A DNA stretch of 64,000 nucleotides from Pocillopora verrucosa (taxonomy: Eukaryota; Cnidaria; Anthozoa; Scleractinia; Pocilloporidae), in contig NC_089325.1 of assembly GCF_036669915.1 (NCBI RefSeq), positions 16,973,718 through 17,037,717 on the forward strand, read 5' to 3'. This document shows positions 1-12,390 of this stretch, piece by piece. Below the pieces are notes generated by a model, which searched no databases, was not told the DNA's origin, and saw only the letters and a program-made list of their open reading frames with translations. Numbering within the stretch: the first letter of the stretch is position 1; each line of letters starts with the position of its first letter. Position numbers and translations under genes: made by a program.

Positions 1-3000
1 AATAATTATGATGTTAGCATCATTTTGCTAGGAACAAAAACACAACTGAACGCATAAATATTTGAATAATGGACATGTTTGTGACGCCGAGATCTCGAAA
101 TACAGCCGTGTTTGTCGAATTATCTGAAGTAACTGATTAAATCTATTTTAAGAAACTATGTTCTATATGTGTATATCTCTTTGAAATAGAGAATTGTCAG
201 ACAGAGCGATATTTTTATTGTTGATACACAGAGAAAATATCCATTTGTTTATCATTTTATCATGCCTTCTTAAAAAAGGGCGTCATCATTGCCGATGCTT
301 CCAACTAAGATATGATCTTTTCTCAATATTTGTCAGGGAGGATAAAAACCTATATTTTGATACAGTCAGTAAATACCTGTCTGAGGAAGCTGATAAGTCT
401 GATCTTATTATTAAGATAATTATGATTGTAGGATAAAGAATACAACGTATATTTTTATATCATTTTTTTTCTTTCATCCGGTTCTCAATGTCATAGTTTT
501 CTATTTAGAGCAGTAAAGAAGTACGCGGCTATTATACTCAGACAGATCTTTTTGTCTTTTTTTCTCAAGACACAAAAACCCTTGATCAAAATTTACCTTG
601 GTTAAACCTGTAAGTATGACGGTCAGAACCCGAATTTAATGGAGTTTTTTCGGACATATTCTCTAAATCAGATTGTTTAGCTGCAGATTGTAAAGCATAT
701 GATGCTATTAGATTCACGAATCCTTGTGGTCTCCTAAAATATTAGTGAATTTCAGCAAGAGGTTGGCGTCAAAGCTAAAAATGACCTAAGATTTTATTTA
801 CTCCTCCTGTTATCCTGGAGCGGCTCTTTAGGAAATGGAAAAAATCAATTCCTTGTGACGGCGATTGCAAATATTTTCTACCTAACGCAAAACTATCCGA
901 AAGGAGAACGCTTTCAGCCGTTTTCTATTAGCATGATTAACCTCTCTATTAAAAGCTTAAACCATCAATTAGTTGTAATCTATGAATTTAGAGAGACCTT
1001 GACATATCAGTGCTGTTAAAAACGGGCTCTAATAATTGAACTGCGTGCGTTATTTTGGTCAACAATATCCATATCGTTTCATTTCCTGATAGCTGCTATT
1101 GTATCTGTATAAGTTTAGCCTCAGGCTACGCAGGAACTAACTCACGTTTTGTTCCTTACGTTAAGTGAGCGGCACCATTATAAGGAAACTAATAATTGCT
1201 GCCGATAACATAGTTTTCAAGGATCACCTTTAAAGATATTCCATTAAGTTAACTAGCACCCCGTATTGAGCAAGTAATTAAATTTTATGAGCCAATGAAA
1301 GCCCATCGGTGATTCGATTGATTTTATTGAAGGAAGTCCACCAGGTAAGGAGGCGACTGTTTTCTATTTTGTGTGGTCTGCAAAACCAATCTTCTGATGA
1401 AAGGTTCTTCAATGAAAAAGCGATGCTCATTTCCGCTTCAGTAATCTATGCGGAAAGATTAGCTTAAAACCGGCTTGTATGTACCATTTTTTATTACTTT
1501 GTTTCACACAAGGCGTTTAAAGGCTTCTCCTTGGATCTCAAATTAACGTACGTATGAGGGCTGACTTATTTACACACGTTTTATTTAGCTTGACATATAC
1601 ACTGACTTAAACTTGCATTTTATATGGTTTGTGTGTGATTTCCGAGTGTAATAACTTAATCTTCGTTTGATATTTGTGGGATGTGAAGTTAGGGTGATTC
1701 GTTTCTCTCTTTTGCTTAATTTACCGATTGACGTTAAAATTGTTCATATTCCATTTTATCTTACAGTACTTCTTATCACACTTTTTGAGCTCAAAAAGAA
1801 TCGAAAATACTTTAAAAGATTTTTGTTATCAACGGCAGGTGATAATGAGCTAAATCCTTATAAAACGGAAAATTTTCGACCAATTTGGAAAATGGTCTTC
1901 GCCGGTTTATTGACTGCGGGTCTTTTTCCGTTCTTACTTACAACATGAATCACGAATTTTAAGTTCTTGGTGTAATAATCGTTTCTCTTACCTTGGATCA
2001 ATAAAGCAGGCCTGTTAGTTCAAAAGAATAAATATAGAGTACTTCACCGCTGGAAAGGTTGCTGGGCTATTGGAGTGACTCCACAGGAGTTTAGATAGCT
2101 CACTCTGCTTCTATATTTACACATCTTACTGATTTTGAATCAGACGTTTAAGAAATTTGCTGACTGAGTTAGTAAAAAATGCCTAAAGCTAAATAGATTA
2201 GGCTTTCTTTTATCGTTCTTCTATCACTTCTATCAGTTTGGAAAGAAAGAGTTTAATGTGAACCGAGCTAATTTGATGATCCCTCCAAGAAATGCTTTCA
2301 AATAAAAGAGTGGTTGAACGGGCTGGCATTGAAGTTCAAATCAGCCTTTGTCTTGGGGCAATTTGAACAAAACCGGCTATACGCGCTGACTGCTGTTAAT
2401 ACATTAGACTATAGCATGATAGAAACAACAAGGATTACACCTTGATACGATTAAATTTCCTAGCAGAAGCCCTTTGAATCACACAAATTAAAGAATGTGG
2501 GCTGGTTTCCTGGGTACTCTAAAAGTTCGATAAAATGTGTTAAAATCGTAAGAAAGCGCTTCATGCGGTTTGTGAGTGCTAGGATTAGTTTAGTAAGGTT
2601 AGGCAATTGTTTACAAAATGGCGGGATACTTTTTTCGTGCAGTCCGCTTCCCAGGACTCAAATCATGTGAAAGGTACGATCAGAGAATAAATTTGATCGA
2701 ATTCGAGTAATTTGTCATTGAAAAAGTTTGATGGCTCAATTGAAGCGCGTTAATTTCTTTCTTTATTTTATTTTCCAAAATCTGCCATAAAAACGTGTGT
2801 TTTGTTTTCTCAGGCTTTCTTAGAATACTTAGATATCTCTGCAGCAGTCGTGGGAAAATGTCAGATGCATTGTCAGAAAGTTTTTTTGATACCTCTCTGA
2901 CAACTGATTTACTGCGTATTCCAGTTGTGACAAGTCTACTCTTTTTTATATACATTTGCCTAGTGCGTTCATTACACATTTCCAGGACTTAGAAGTTTCT

Positions 3001-3801
3001 GGAAAAATCGTTATCATGATATATTTTGGGTTAGGTTCATGATTGTGTCTTCGTCTCAACAAAAGGCGTTCCACAGTCTTTCCAAAGCTGTTTTCAAGTC
3101 GAAATTTCCGAGCAAGCTAGGCGGGAAGTAGAGCCAGGTCTTCCCAAATTGATTGAATGAATTGAGTTAGGCACCTAACTTTTCAAGTGCTTCATTCAAG
3201 GTATCAGTGCGTTCGGCTCATGAAAAATTCGGCGTTTGACACCCGCCTGTGAGATACTTAGCATCCTACGCACGTTTCTTCTAATCTCAGCTCCTCCGTG
3301 TAATAAAAAGAAGCATGTTGATCGTCAGTTAAACTTGTAGTCGGCCTTTCCTTCATTTATCAATTTTTTATCTTGAGAATTTGCCCAATAATTCTTATTC
3401 GTATCCTGCTTTGAAAACTTACACTCGTTTAAGATTTTAAACCATTACCAGCATCATCTGGCTTCATGTATGTAACCGTTGCAAATCACGGTAGTGGAAT
3501 CCTTCAACTGATAATTCAATTAGGCTTAAAGATTTCCATTTTCCCCGTCTAACCTCCGTCGCACTTACAAGAATTCAGGTCTCTGAACAGTCTGTTTCCG
3601 ATGTGCTATAAATTGGAAGCAGCATTTACAGGAGGAAGTTAAAACATTAGGGATAACTCGTAGAGTATCATTATTCACCAGGAAAACTTTTTAATTGGCT
3701 CATCAAAGCTATGATGCTGCGAATTATTTGACATTAACACCGTTGTAAAGTGTTGTTCTGTATGATCTAAAAAGGTATTTCATTTCTCTTTTCCTCGCCA
3801 G
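1..3801. other. Gene-poor DNA upstream of the first peptide gene
   Basis: I see no coding exon I can support here. The longest open frames (for example 1667-1948, + strand, 93 codons, with one hydrophobic stretch) lack recognisable domains. The last part of this stretch is probably an intron of the gene at 3802, because a pyrimidine-rich tract and CAG stand right before that exon. A non-coding first exon may therefore lie somewhere in this stretch. Confidence 0.5.
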
Positions 3802-4340
3802 GGAGAGTAACATGGGATTCTGGTCGCTCATTTTCCTTAACGTTTCTTTAATTTTGATGACTACCACTGGAGAATTGTTAGGAAAAGAAAGCGAAAAGCC
3901 ATGGGATTGGGCTCAAAGGCGTGCGCTTGAACTCAAGGACCTCAGTGAACGCAGACCGTGTATCTCGTGGCAATGCAGGAGAAACATGTTGCTACAAAAA
4001 AATACCTTTCTAAACTTCCTCAGAGGTGGCGGGTCCACAGATAAGAAATCCAGTGTATACGGTGCAAAGGAAGAAGAGCCTTGCATTAGTTGGGAATGTA
4101 GACGAAAACGACGGGAAGTCAATGGTGTCCCACCACAGGATGGACCCAAACCAGGACCAGAAGACATCCCGTGCCTTACAAGAGACTGCCGAACTGGAAA
4201 GAGAAGCACTGTCGAAGATTCTGGTCCGATGAGAAAACTCCGCATCGCTCGCTCAGTTCCTGCCGAACCCCAAAACCAACCAGGCTGTCTCTCTTGGTTC
4301 TGTCAGAATGGGAAACGACAGGCGGAATAAATTCCAATAG
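3802..4340 (+). CDS. Secreted neuropeptide-like precursor with four CX4C cyclic peptides
   Basis: The reading frame 3812-4330 encodes 172 aa. Residues 1-20 form a signal peptide. All eight cysteines fall into four evenly built pairs with four residues between them: CISWQC (50-55), CISWEC (91-96), CLTRDC (121-126) and CLSWFC (159-164). Each is followed by basic processing sites: RR, RRKRR, RTGKR and QNGKR. The last two carry Gly before KR, so C-terminal amidation is expected. A Gln-Pro (156-157) and acidic residues stand before the peptides, as is usual for cnidarian N-terminal trimming. The exon is bounded by a CAG acceptor (ending 3801) and a GTAAGG donor at 4341 in the 3' UTR. The architecture indicates a peptide-hormone precursor processed in the secretory pathway of neurons or gland cells. 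I do not recognise the peptide family. The six-residue ring size matches oxytocin/vasopressin, urotensin II and CNMamide, but no neurophysin is present. A cysteine-rich secreted effector is the alternative. Confidence 0.8.
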
Positions 4341-4344
4341 GTAA

Positions 4345-6238
4345 GGAGAAAGCTGGGTTGGGGCATCAAAAGGGAGCTTGGAGTTTTAAGAAGTGAAGTA
4401 TAGGCCTTGAAACCCTGACCCTGTTTGAGACAAGATCCGTTCTTCACTTTCCTATCTAGAACAAATGGATGTAAATTATGAAATATGGCCTTTATGGACC
4501 ACTTCTAACATATCCATACTGCATATTTAACAGTTATTCCATGTGCACGTGTTGGATGTGAGATCAAATGCAAGAACCAATCAGGAATTCGGAATACAAT
4601 ATCCGAGGCTCAGAATTTGTTGAAATTAGATCATAAAAATTCCCCCCCCCCCCTCTCATATGTAAACCACTCTTTTCGAAAGTCTGAAATCGGCAGTCTT
4701 AATTCTGTCAGCGACTCAAGACATAAATTCAAATAAAAAGAACCAAGAGAATATTCTCTTTGACGAATAAGGCAATAATTTAACACCCCTGCAGTATGGC
4801 CTTGAGATCAAAGTCTCAAACGTATGTTTATAACTCATTCAACCGACAACGAAACTTAGCCAACATGTGCCTCTCTATACAATGTTACGATAAAAAACTC
4901 TCTCGAATTTTTTTTTTTTTTTGATTGGCCTGATCGTGCAAAAGCTTTTTAATCAATGATTGAATTTGGTTTTATCCGACTTCTTAAACTATTTACGTTA
5001 AAAGGGATTTATTATATATAATATCTGCGCGGCACAACGCAACGTAATGTGAAGAAGCTCCCTTATCTACTTTACGCAGACAAATCTGCAAACTCTTGAA
5101 CACCTCGTAAACTACGGAGAAGCATCTGACAGGACTTTGAACTCAAACTATATGAGCTAATTGGCTGGTGTGCAGCCCTATTCTCAAGAAGAAAAATACT
5201 CATAAACACTCGGCGCCACATAAAAGTGAAAATTCTCAAGCGATTGCGATAACTGCTTAGCAATCCAATGCCCTGCCCACATACGACTGACATAGCAAAG
5301 TTTTATCCAGATGACGGGAACCTCGACAAGGGGCTACAGAATAGTTTTGATTATCGGAAAACTATTTGGGTCAACAATATCCTTTTGCGTAGCTTTTAAT
5401 TTCTATAACAGATCGCCAAAAGGGGAGAACAACTCACGTCAAAGATAGATGGCCAGGCTGCTAAGCAAGATTCAAAATGGCGACCAACGAAACGAACTTT
5501 GCCCCATTTGAACAAATACTTCACCGTGGCCAAAAGGTCTAAAGAAGCTGAAAATGCGCTCAGTGTCATATTCGTATATAAATTTTTTAAGATGGGGATG
5601 AAATTATATTATATGGGTATACTCATTGTTTTAACTAACACTATTTTCCTATCCACAGATTTGAAGTCAACACAGCTGGCCACCTTGAGAATCTTCCCCA
5701 AGTACTCTAGTAAAATAGAATCGCTTATTATGAATTAATCACTTATAGCTAGTAAAAAAAATTAGGAGGAACCAAACACACGTGAGAGAGACGCTGTCAA
5801 TCTGTTATTTTATCCTAACTGAAAAAAGCAGGCTAATGACTTGTGTGTTTTTATCTTTACTTTATATTATCATAGCGGAAATTGCTCAAAACGTTTTTAG
5901 CTTATTGTGCACTTATGATAAATAAAATTCAAGCATTATGATGATCACGATGGTTTTCCTTTGCCTTTTTTCTGATCTGTTAGGTGGCAACTTGAGAAGA
6001 ATTCCATTTTAAAAACGAAAGGAGAGCTCCCCACCCAAAGTCCCAATTTGCACCTCATTAATGTTCTTAGGAAGCCTTTGGGATTTGTCAGAAAGCCACA
6101 GTTATTCAGCAATGAGGATTTATATAGATCAAAATACAACCATTAATTATGACTGGCATTTCAACTGATTTGGGATTGACTTTCCAATTACGTAACGAAT
6201 ATGAATTTCCATGATTCATGGTCGCCTCCGTAAACTTT
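4345..6238. other. Intergenic DNA without supported gene
   Basis: The start is the intron or flank after the 4341 donor. A C-run near 4643-4655 and a T-run near 4909-4922 are the only low-complexity features. Open frames are short and unconvincing. Confidence 0.5.
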
Positions 6239-6239
6239 C

Positions 6240-7150
6240 CCGTGACAAAGTCTTGTAATTTGTCTGAGTCGAGGTCTTGCTCTAGTTCTCTGAGGTCTTG
6301 TATTAGGCCTTAGTCTTGTACTGGGTCTAGGTCTTGTACTAGTTCTAAGTCTTGTTTTAGGTTTAGGTCTTGTACTAGTTCTAGGTCTTGATCTTGGTCT
6401 GAGTCTTGTTCTAGGTCTAGGTCACGCATTAGGTCTAGGTCTTGTACTAGATCTAAGTCTTGTACTAGTTCTGGGTCTTGCACTGGGTCTAGGTCTTGTA
6501 CTAGGTCTAGGTCTTGTACTAGTTCTGGGTCTTGTACTACGTCTAGGTTTTACACAAAGTCTAGGTCTTGTACTACTTCTGGGTCTTGAACTAGGTCTAG
6601 GTCTTGCACCAGGTCTAGGTCTTGTTCTAGGTCTTGGTATTGTACTAGCTCTAGGTCTTGTACTATGTCTAGGTCTTGTTCTAGGTCTAGATCTTGTACT
6701 AGTTCTATGTTTTGTACTAGGTCTAGGTCTTGCATTAGTTCTTGGTCTTGTTCTAGGTCTAGGTCTTGTTCTAGGTCTAGGTCTTGTTCTGGTTCTAGTT
6801 CCAGGTCTAGGTCTTCGGAACTAGGTCTAGTTCTAGGTCTTATCCTAGTTGTAGGTCAAGGTCCTGTTCTAGGTCTAGGTCTTATACTGGCTCTAGGTCC
6901 AGGTCTAGGTCTTGTACTAGTTCTAAGTCTAGGTCTAGATCTTCCACTAGTTTTAGGTCTAGGTCCAGGTCGATTTAGGTCTAGGTATAGATCTAAGTTT
7001 AGGTCTTAGACCAGTTCTAGTTCTCGGTCTTGAACTATTTCTAGTTCTAGTCGAGAGAATATAAACAGTTTATTTTCCGTTGTTCCAGTTCTGATTCTAG
7101 TTCTAGTTCTAGCTCTAGATCAAAGTGTTATACTGGTTCTAGGTGTAGGT
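6240..7150. repeat. Minisatellite of CTAGGTCTTG-type units
   Basis: About 0.9 kb is built from diverged 6-bp and 12-bp blocks such as GTCTAG, GTCTTG and TACTAGTTCTGG, in changing order. The unit period is a multiple of six, so both strands stay open in one frame over long parts (for example 6665-7009 on +, rich in Arg-Ser, and 6550-6735 on -, rich in Gln-Asp-Leu). I regard these frames as by-products of the repeat and not as genes. The array becomes irregular beyond about 6960. Confidence 0.9.
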
Positions 7151-9419
7151 CTTGTTGCTTATTGCTAAACCTCCGGGAAAAAATGAGAAAAGGCGAAACT
7201 TGTCTAATTAATGGATATTTCCCAATTTCAAATGCAAAATCAAAACAAACATTAGATAGGAATTGATTGAACACAAATACAGGCAGAGGAGACTCTTTAA
7301 ATCAACGTATGTAAAATTCTGTTGTTACTTTTTACTTTTCACGGAAACTCCAACTGTTAGCATCTACGTGAAGTATTCGACCCAGTTCCCCGTCGAAATA
7401 TTTCAAACCTGAGAGATTTAGAAAGTAAAAAAAGGACAGAATTTTATTTTTTTTTCAGATTTCCATTTCGTTTTAGTACGAAGTCAAAAAAATTCCGACA
7501 TTTCTAACATAACCAACAATAATACTCTTATCTTAATACGTTGTAGCTTTCTTTTCCTAAAGTTGGTTTGATTTGTGGAGGTAAGTTGATGCCTCCGCAA
7601 TGGAATTCACTTAGGACTGAAAAAGCATCGATGAAAATAATCCTGTAAGGCTGAATGTCGAGTAATGACAATTATCAAAGATAATTACCGGTAATTTATC
7701 ACCAGATACATCGCTGAGAAAGATGTACGATGTGGGTTCTTATTCATTTAGTAAGGAGTCTAGCACAAGAAAAATGATGAATTTTCAACTTGGTAGTGGA
7801 GTGAAAAATAATTCATTTTTGTCGTGTCTAGAGCGTGTAATGAGTTCTCACCTTATTGAAATCTTTTAAAAGAAATTGTAAGATTAAAGTTTTCTTGTAT
7901 CATCGATTAACATCCGCCTTTTCTAACATTAATTTCATTTTTGTACTTGCGAAATTGATTTCAACCATGTTCCATGCTGTGAATTTCGACCTCGGTGATG
8001 ACTTCTTACACAGAAGGTTAGTAATATCATTTCCTTTTGACTATGTTTAAGGGAATGTGTATCACTCTTCAACTCAGCAAAGTGAAAAATATTTATAAAT
8101 CTAGGAATTCTCAATAAACTTTGTCACAACCTCTTTTGCTCTCAACAGAACTCTTTTTAAATTGCACTCTTTAAATATCACGTAGAAAAATCAGTGATGA
8201 AATTGATTTGAAATGATGATATTGAACACTTATTAAAATCTAAGATATTTCTAACTCCGGATGCCTCGATAAATCTATTACCTTCACCCTTTTGTAGCGT
8301 TACAGTCCGCCTATCAGAATTCGTTATTTGTTAAGTTAATTCATGATCGTTTATAGTCTTAATCATTTCTTCAAATCTCTCTTTAACTGGAGCGGTAAAA
8401 ATGTGTGAGACCAAAAATAAACATGGTTGTTTGTGACTTCTCATTGACAGAAATTTTACCAATAATCTTATTGACAAAGCGTCAATCGTCGATCGTCTCC
8501 CCTTTTGGCCATATGAATAAATTTCATGAATTGATTCTTTGCTTAAAAAGGGAAATAAGTTTGATATCTGCACTTCCTTCCGTTGTATCCGCACCCCAGC
8601 CTTTTGGATCACTGCTCGCAGCAGGTGGTGAAAGATTAATTGTTTTCCTTAAAACTAATCAAATTTAGTTTAACACCTTAAAAGTTGATCACAAAAATAA
8701 AGGCTTGTCCAGAATCCTGTGTTTGGCGTGGAAAGAGGGTTGGTTCAAAAGAAAAAGAAATAATTCTACTAACAAAGGTAAGACAGAAAGACAGATTTAT
8801 TCTGATTAAATCGGTTGGAATCGAGCTGTTCCCTAATTTCTTCCCAAAACAATTGCAATTGCCATGGAATTTATTTCTTTTATTCAGCAAAGAGTCGCGA
8901 AACTTTCCCCTCTTCTGTAATTTAAAACACGTATTGCGCTTTTTCTTTTATTTCAAAAGAAAACATAGGATCATCTAAGATAAATCTTGAGAAATTCTTA
9001 AGAAATTCCAGAATCTTATATGTACGTTTTTTTATAGAAAACTTAAATTATACTTTAGATCAAGAAACGCCTGGACTACTAGCATTTCATTCAACATCAG
9101 AAAACCTCAGTCCGTGAAGCGAGGCATAGTAATCAAAAATAAAATAAACTTGTCGCTGAGCGAGCGCGAGCAGTGTTCGATGGACTGAGAATACTTACAT
9201 GGGCCTTTCTGTGCAACGTTTTCGGCTTCATTTTAAGAGTATAGGCGCTTCGTCGAGCAAACTATGGTCTCAACTATTTAATAGACTCTTTAAAAGTTTC
9301 GTTATTTCATAACCCAAACCAGTTTAACGATTCTATCACTGATTTTAGATGACCTCACCCATGAGCTGTTCGAAACATAACATGAGCCAAATTTCAACTG
9401 ATCAAATGAATCATTTCAG
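7151..9419. other. Gene-poor DNA
   Basis: There is no exon I can support. Frames on both strands near 8331-8978 are open but show no domain, signal peptide or splice pattern. The last bases before 9420 form an intron end (TTTCAG). Confidence 0.45.
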
Positions 9420-9650
9420 ATGTCCCAGGTCTTTCTTGTTTCCTTGGTTCTCCTGTTGATCATCTGTGCGGCTACGTCACTTCCGGCTGACCATCCGCAG
9501 CCTGGGTACGACAATGACTACAGGGAGAACAAAAGAGGCTTCCGTGGACTCCCGCCGATAACACGAAAGGGAAGGGGAGGTTACCTCGACGATCCTTATG
9601 GGTACGCCCCCGACAAGGAACCAGCTGATTATGAGCCCGTCAGCGTGTAG
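9420..9650 (+). CDS. Small secreted peptide precursor, Pro/Tyr-rich
   Basis: The 76-aa frame starts exactly after a TTTCAG acceptor (9414-9419), so the 5' UTR lies in an upstream exon. Residues 1-20 form a clear signal peptide (hydrophobic core LVSLVLLLIICAA). The remainder has no cysteine. A KR at about 38-39 and an RKGR at about 49-52 release a candidate peptide beginning GFRGLPPIT, followed by a Gly/Tyr/Asp-rich tail (GGYLDDPYGYAP). An AATAAA follows 53 bp after the stop. The layout fits a neuropeptide or other secreted peptide precursor, but no amidation Gly stands before the basic sites in the usual order. I do not recognise the family. It could also be a short extracellular-matrix or skeletal organic-matrix protein. 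Confidence 0.6.
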   Translation: MSQVFLVSLVLLLIICAATSLPADHPQPGYDNDYRENKRGFRGLPPITRKGRGGYLDDPYGYAPDKEPADYEPVSV

Positions 9651-9702
9651 AAGGAAGGCTACGTTATTGAAGTAAATAATTGGGTCGGGACTAATGAGAT
9701 GA

Positions 9703-9708
9703 AATAAA
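9703..9708 (+). terminator. Polyadenylation signal of the 9420 peptide gene
   Basis: This is an AATAAA hexamer 53 bases after the TAG stop, well placed for 3' end formation. Confidence 0.55.
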
Positions 9709-10593
9709 GTGACGTCGCCGATTACAAATGTGTACATCTTTATTAACTAGTAACTTGTATTTTAATATGACTGGTCCAGAAAACGAGCAGGAAGAAACAA
9801 ACTCCGTATTCCAATTGGCCTGGTTGCTTGGGATTTCTTGCTCGGGATTGTGCGCTTTGATGGGAGGGAAAAAAGGAGACCAGGTTTGCATATTTCATAA
9901 CCTCTGGGCGAGATTTTTATGTAACAAAAAATTTATTTTTTTACAATTTTAACAGTTATTAACACAATTATTACAAAGTACGTCATTTTTGTTGAAACCT
10001 AGCTATTAACACTATGGTGGACAATAAGGGCCCATCCATCACAAGACCAAATTCGTCAAATTCGCCTCCACGTACAAATTTAACCTAATTGTGTCTAATT
10101 GGAAAGTTTTAAATTCAGCCATGACGTAGAAGTCACGTGTCGAGGGCTTGCAAATCGTTCAGAGTGAGGGAGAAGGAAAGGGGGGGGGGGAAAAGAGAAG
10201 GGGAAATACATGAGGAAGTAGGGCAGCAGTGACTCACTTCTGCGCTTATACGCCGATACCTTCTTACGTCCCTCTTTTATTCTTGGTTGTACATTTATCG
10301 ATCGAGGATCAAATCTTTTTTCAACCCTTTTAACCCCACAGTGATAAGCATATAATTTCTCCCCACAACATGACCCCGACTCGCTCACTGAAGTCACAAC
10401 AATACAGGAAATATTTACCAGTTAGTGAGGCTCTTAATTGTTAAACAAATGTGCCTTGCCAACACCTTAGGAAATGAATAAAGACAGTCAGGGGAATATG
10501 CATTCTGATGTTGGGGAGTAAAAGGTTAGTTTAAAATAAGTAAAACTAGTTAAATCCGCGAGGTGCAGAATAGTTCAAATCAAGATGGTCTAC

Positions 10594-10594
10594 A

Positions 10595-10637
<43 letters not shown>

Positions 10638-10663
10638 ATAATAATAATAATAATAATAACAAT
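10594..10663. repeat. Microsatellite (CTA)n-(ATA)n
   Basis: Perfect trinucleotide runs: about 14 CTA repeats followed by about 8 ATA repeats, then an interrupted AAT tail. The open frame through it is poly-Leu/Ile and is not a gene. Confidence 0.95.
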
Positions 10664-12204
10664 AATAGAAACAAAATTCAAGCAGTTAATTTTATTTAAA
10701 CTTTTTACTTATTTACATTTTACTTGTGGAAGGTGGATTGACAGGCAAGATACAAAAATAACTCGAAGAAATGCTATATTTACACCCTCGTCATTTATGT
10801 CCAATTAGGATACGTTTCAGTTAAAATACAGTTTATAACTACTACACTCAGGTAGATAAATGCTGGTACATGCTTTACTGATGCCTGAGAAAAATCGCTG
10901 GTTGACTGCTATCTACAAAGCAGTACCTCAAACCATTCACCATGTAACTTCCTAAATAGCAGAATAAAGTTTGCGCATGTCACGAATCCGAATTCTATTG
11001 CATTACAAACGTTAGTAACAATGGCGGAATTAAAAAGAAAAAGAATTCAGATCGTTGACAATTCACATCAATTTAAACCATTCTTCTGGGAACTAGAGTA
11101 TATAACTATCGCCGAGGACCACCCAGCACGACGCTGACATAATTTTCGTATTCTCACGATTGCAACGATCCATCAGTTTGTGGATAAAACTGTGGTGTTC
11201 ACAAAATATCTTGTGCCTCCGTTGAAGGTTAGAATTAATCAAAAGTTTTAAACGTAATATTTCTACTCCCTTCTTCACCTGTGAAATTGGACAGCTTTTC
11301 AATGTTTTCAAAAATTCCACCGCTTTACTGGTATTGCTATGGTTTTACACGTAAGCCCGCGAAAGTTCGAGCCATGCGCAAACGTTAGTCAGCTCTGCCC
11401 TGACAGCTAATGACTGACTTGTGATTCTCTTAAATTCCCCTATTCAGCTGATGTACATTTCCTTGTTAATCTGTTTTAAGAATTTCGTGTTACACCAAGA
11501 TAACACCAGCTAGATATCTCCAAGTGGAAGGATAAATGAAAATCATTGGAAAAGAAGAAACTGTTTGCCCTTAGGGTGACTTCCACAACACAGACAATCA
11601 AGTACCAGACAACATCCTGTCTCAATTTGGATGGTTAATTCTTTACATTCACTTAAAATGGATATTTCATTCAACAGTACACAGCTTACATGTGCTTTAT
11701 TCAATACGCTGCACAAAAAAAATTTGCTTTTAACGATTGAAAATGAAGAAAAGAAAAAAAAAACTGGCTTCAATATTAGTTAAGAACTTACAGTTTATTT
11801 TTATTATATTTTTTTTGTGGCAAAACAACAAATTTACCCAGTTTCATACCAGGTAAGAATTTAATTTTTTTTTAACAGAAAATGAAGAAAACTATGTGAC
11901 AAGAGCACAGACAGGTGAGATAAGTTATACAAATATCACCTTCAGTGACCAAAGTCTCTCCCCAACTGTAATCCTACTGTATCTCTGCTCTATCCAGTAG
12001 GATTTAGTTACCTCTTGAGCACAAGTCTCCAAATCATTGTTTGACGATGTTGTGATGCCCTTCAACACTTTGACTGATATATTCAAAAACCTCCTGTACA
12101 CTTTACAGGTTGAATTATCTGCATATGCAATGTTACAAATTTTTCCCACAATCAGCCTTCACAATGATGAATTGATTTGAATTTTTTTGTGACTTAAGAG
12201 TATG

Positions 12205-12390
12205 TTTTTCTTGAAAAATGAAATTCTTGATGTCTTCAGTTTGAGACACAAGTTGTTTTCAACATCTACCTATATGTACTCAAAAGCCACTAGCATATTT
12301 TTCGAGAAAAATGAAATTCTTGATGTCTTTAGTTTGAGACACAAGTTGTTTTAGACATCTACCTGTACATACTCTAAAGCCACTAGCGAG
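12205..12390. repeat. 93-bp tandem duplication
   Basis: The block with ATGAAATTCTTGATGTCTT at 12218 recurs at 12311 with a few substitutions. Both copies end with AAAGCCACTAGC. The unit length is 93 bp, with two copies. Confidence 0.85.

Noticed and set aside
3812..4330. Assignment of the CX4C precursor to the oxytocin/vasopressin family
   Set aside because: Ring size is the same, but there is no neurophysin domain, and there are four copies and unrelated ring residues.
6665..7009. 114-codon Arg/Ser frame
   Set aside because: It lies wholly inside the hexamer-based minisatellite. The period of six keeps the frame open, and there is no start context or domain.
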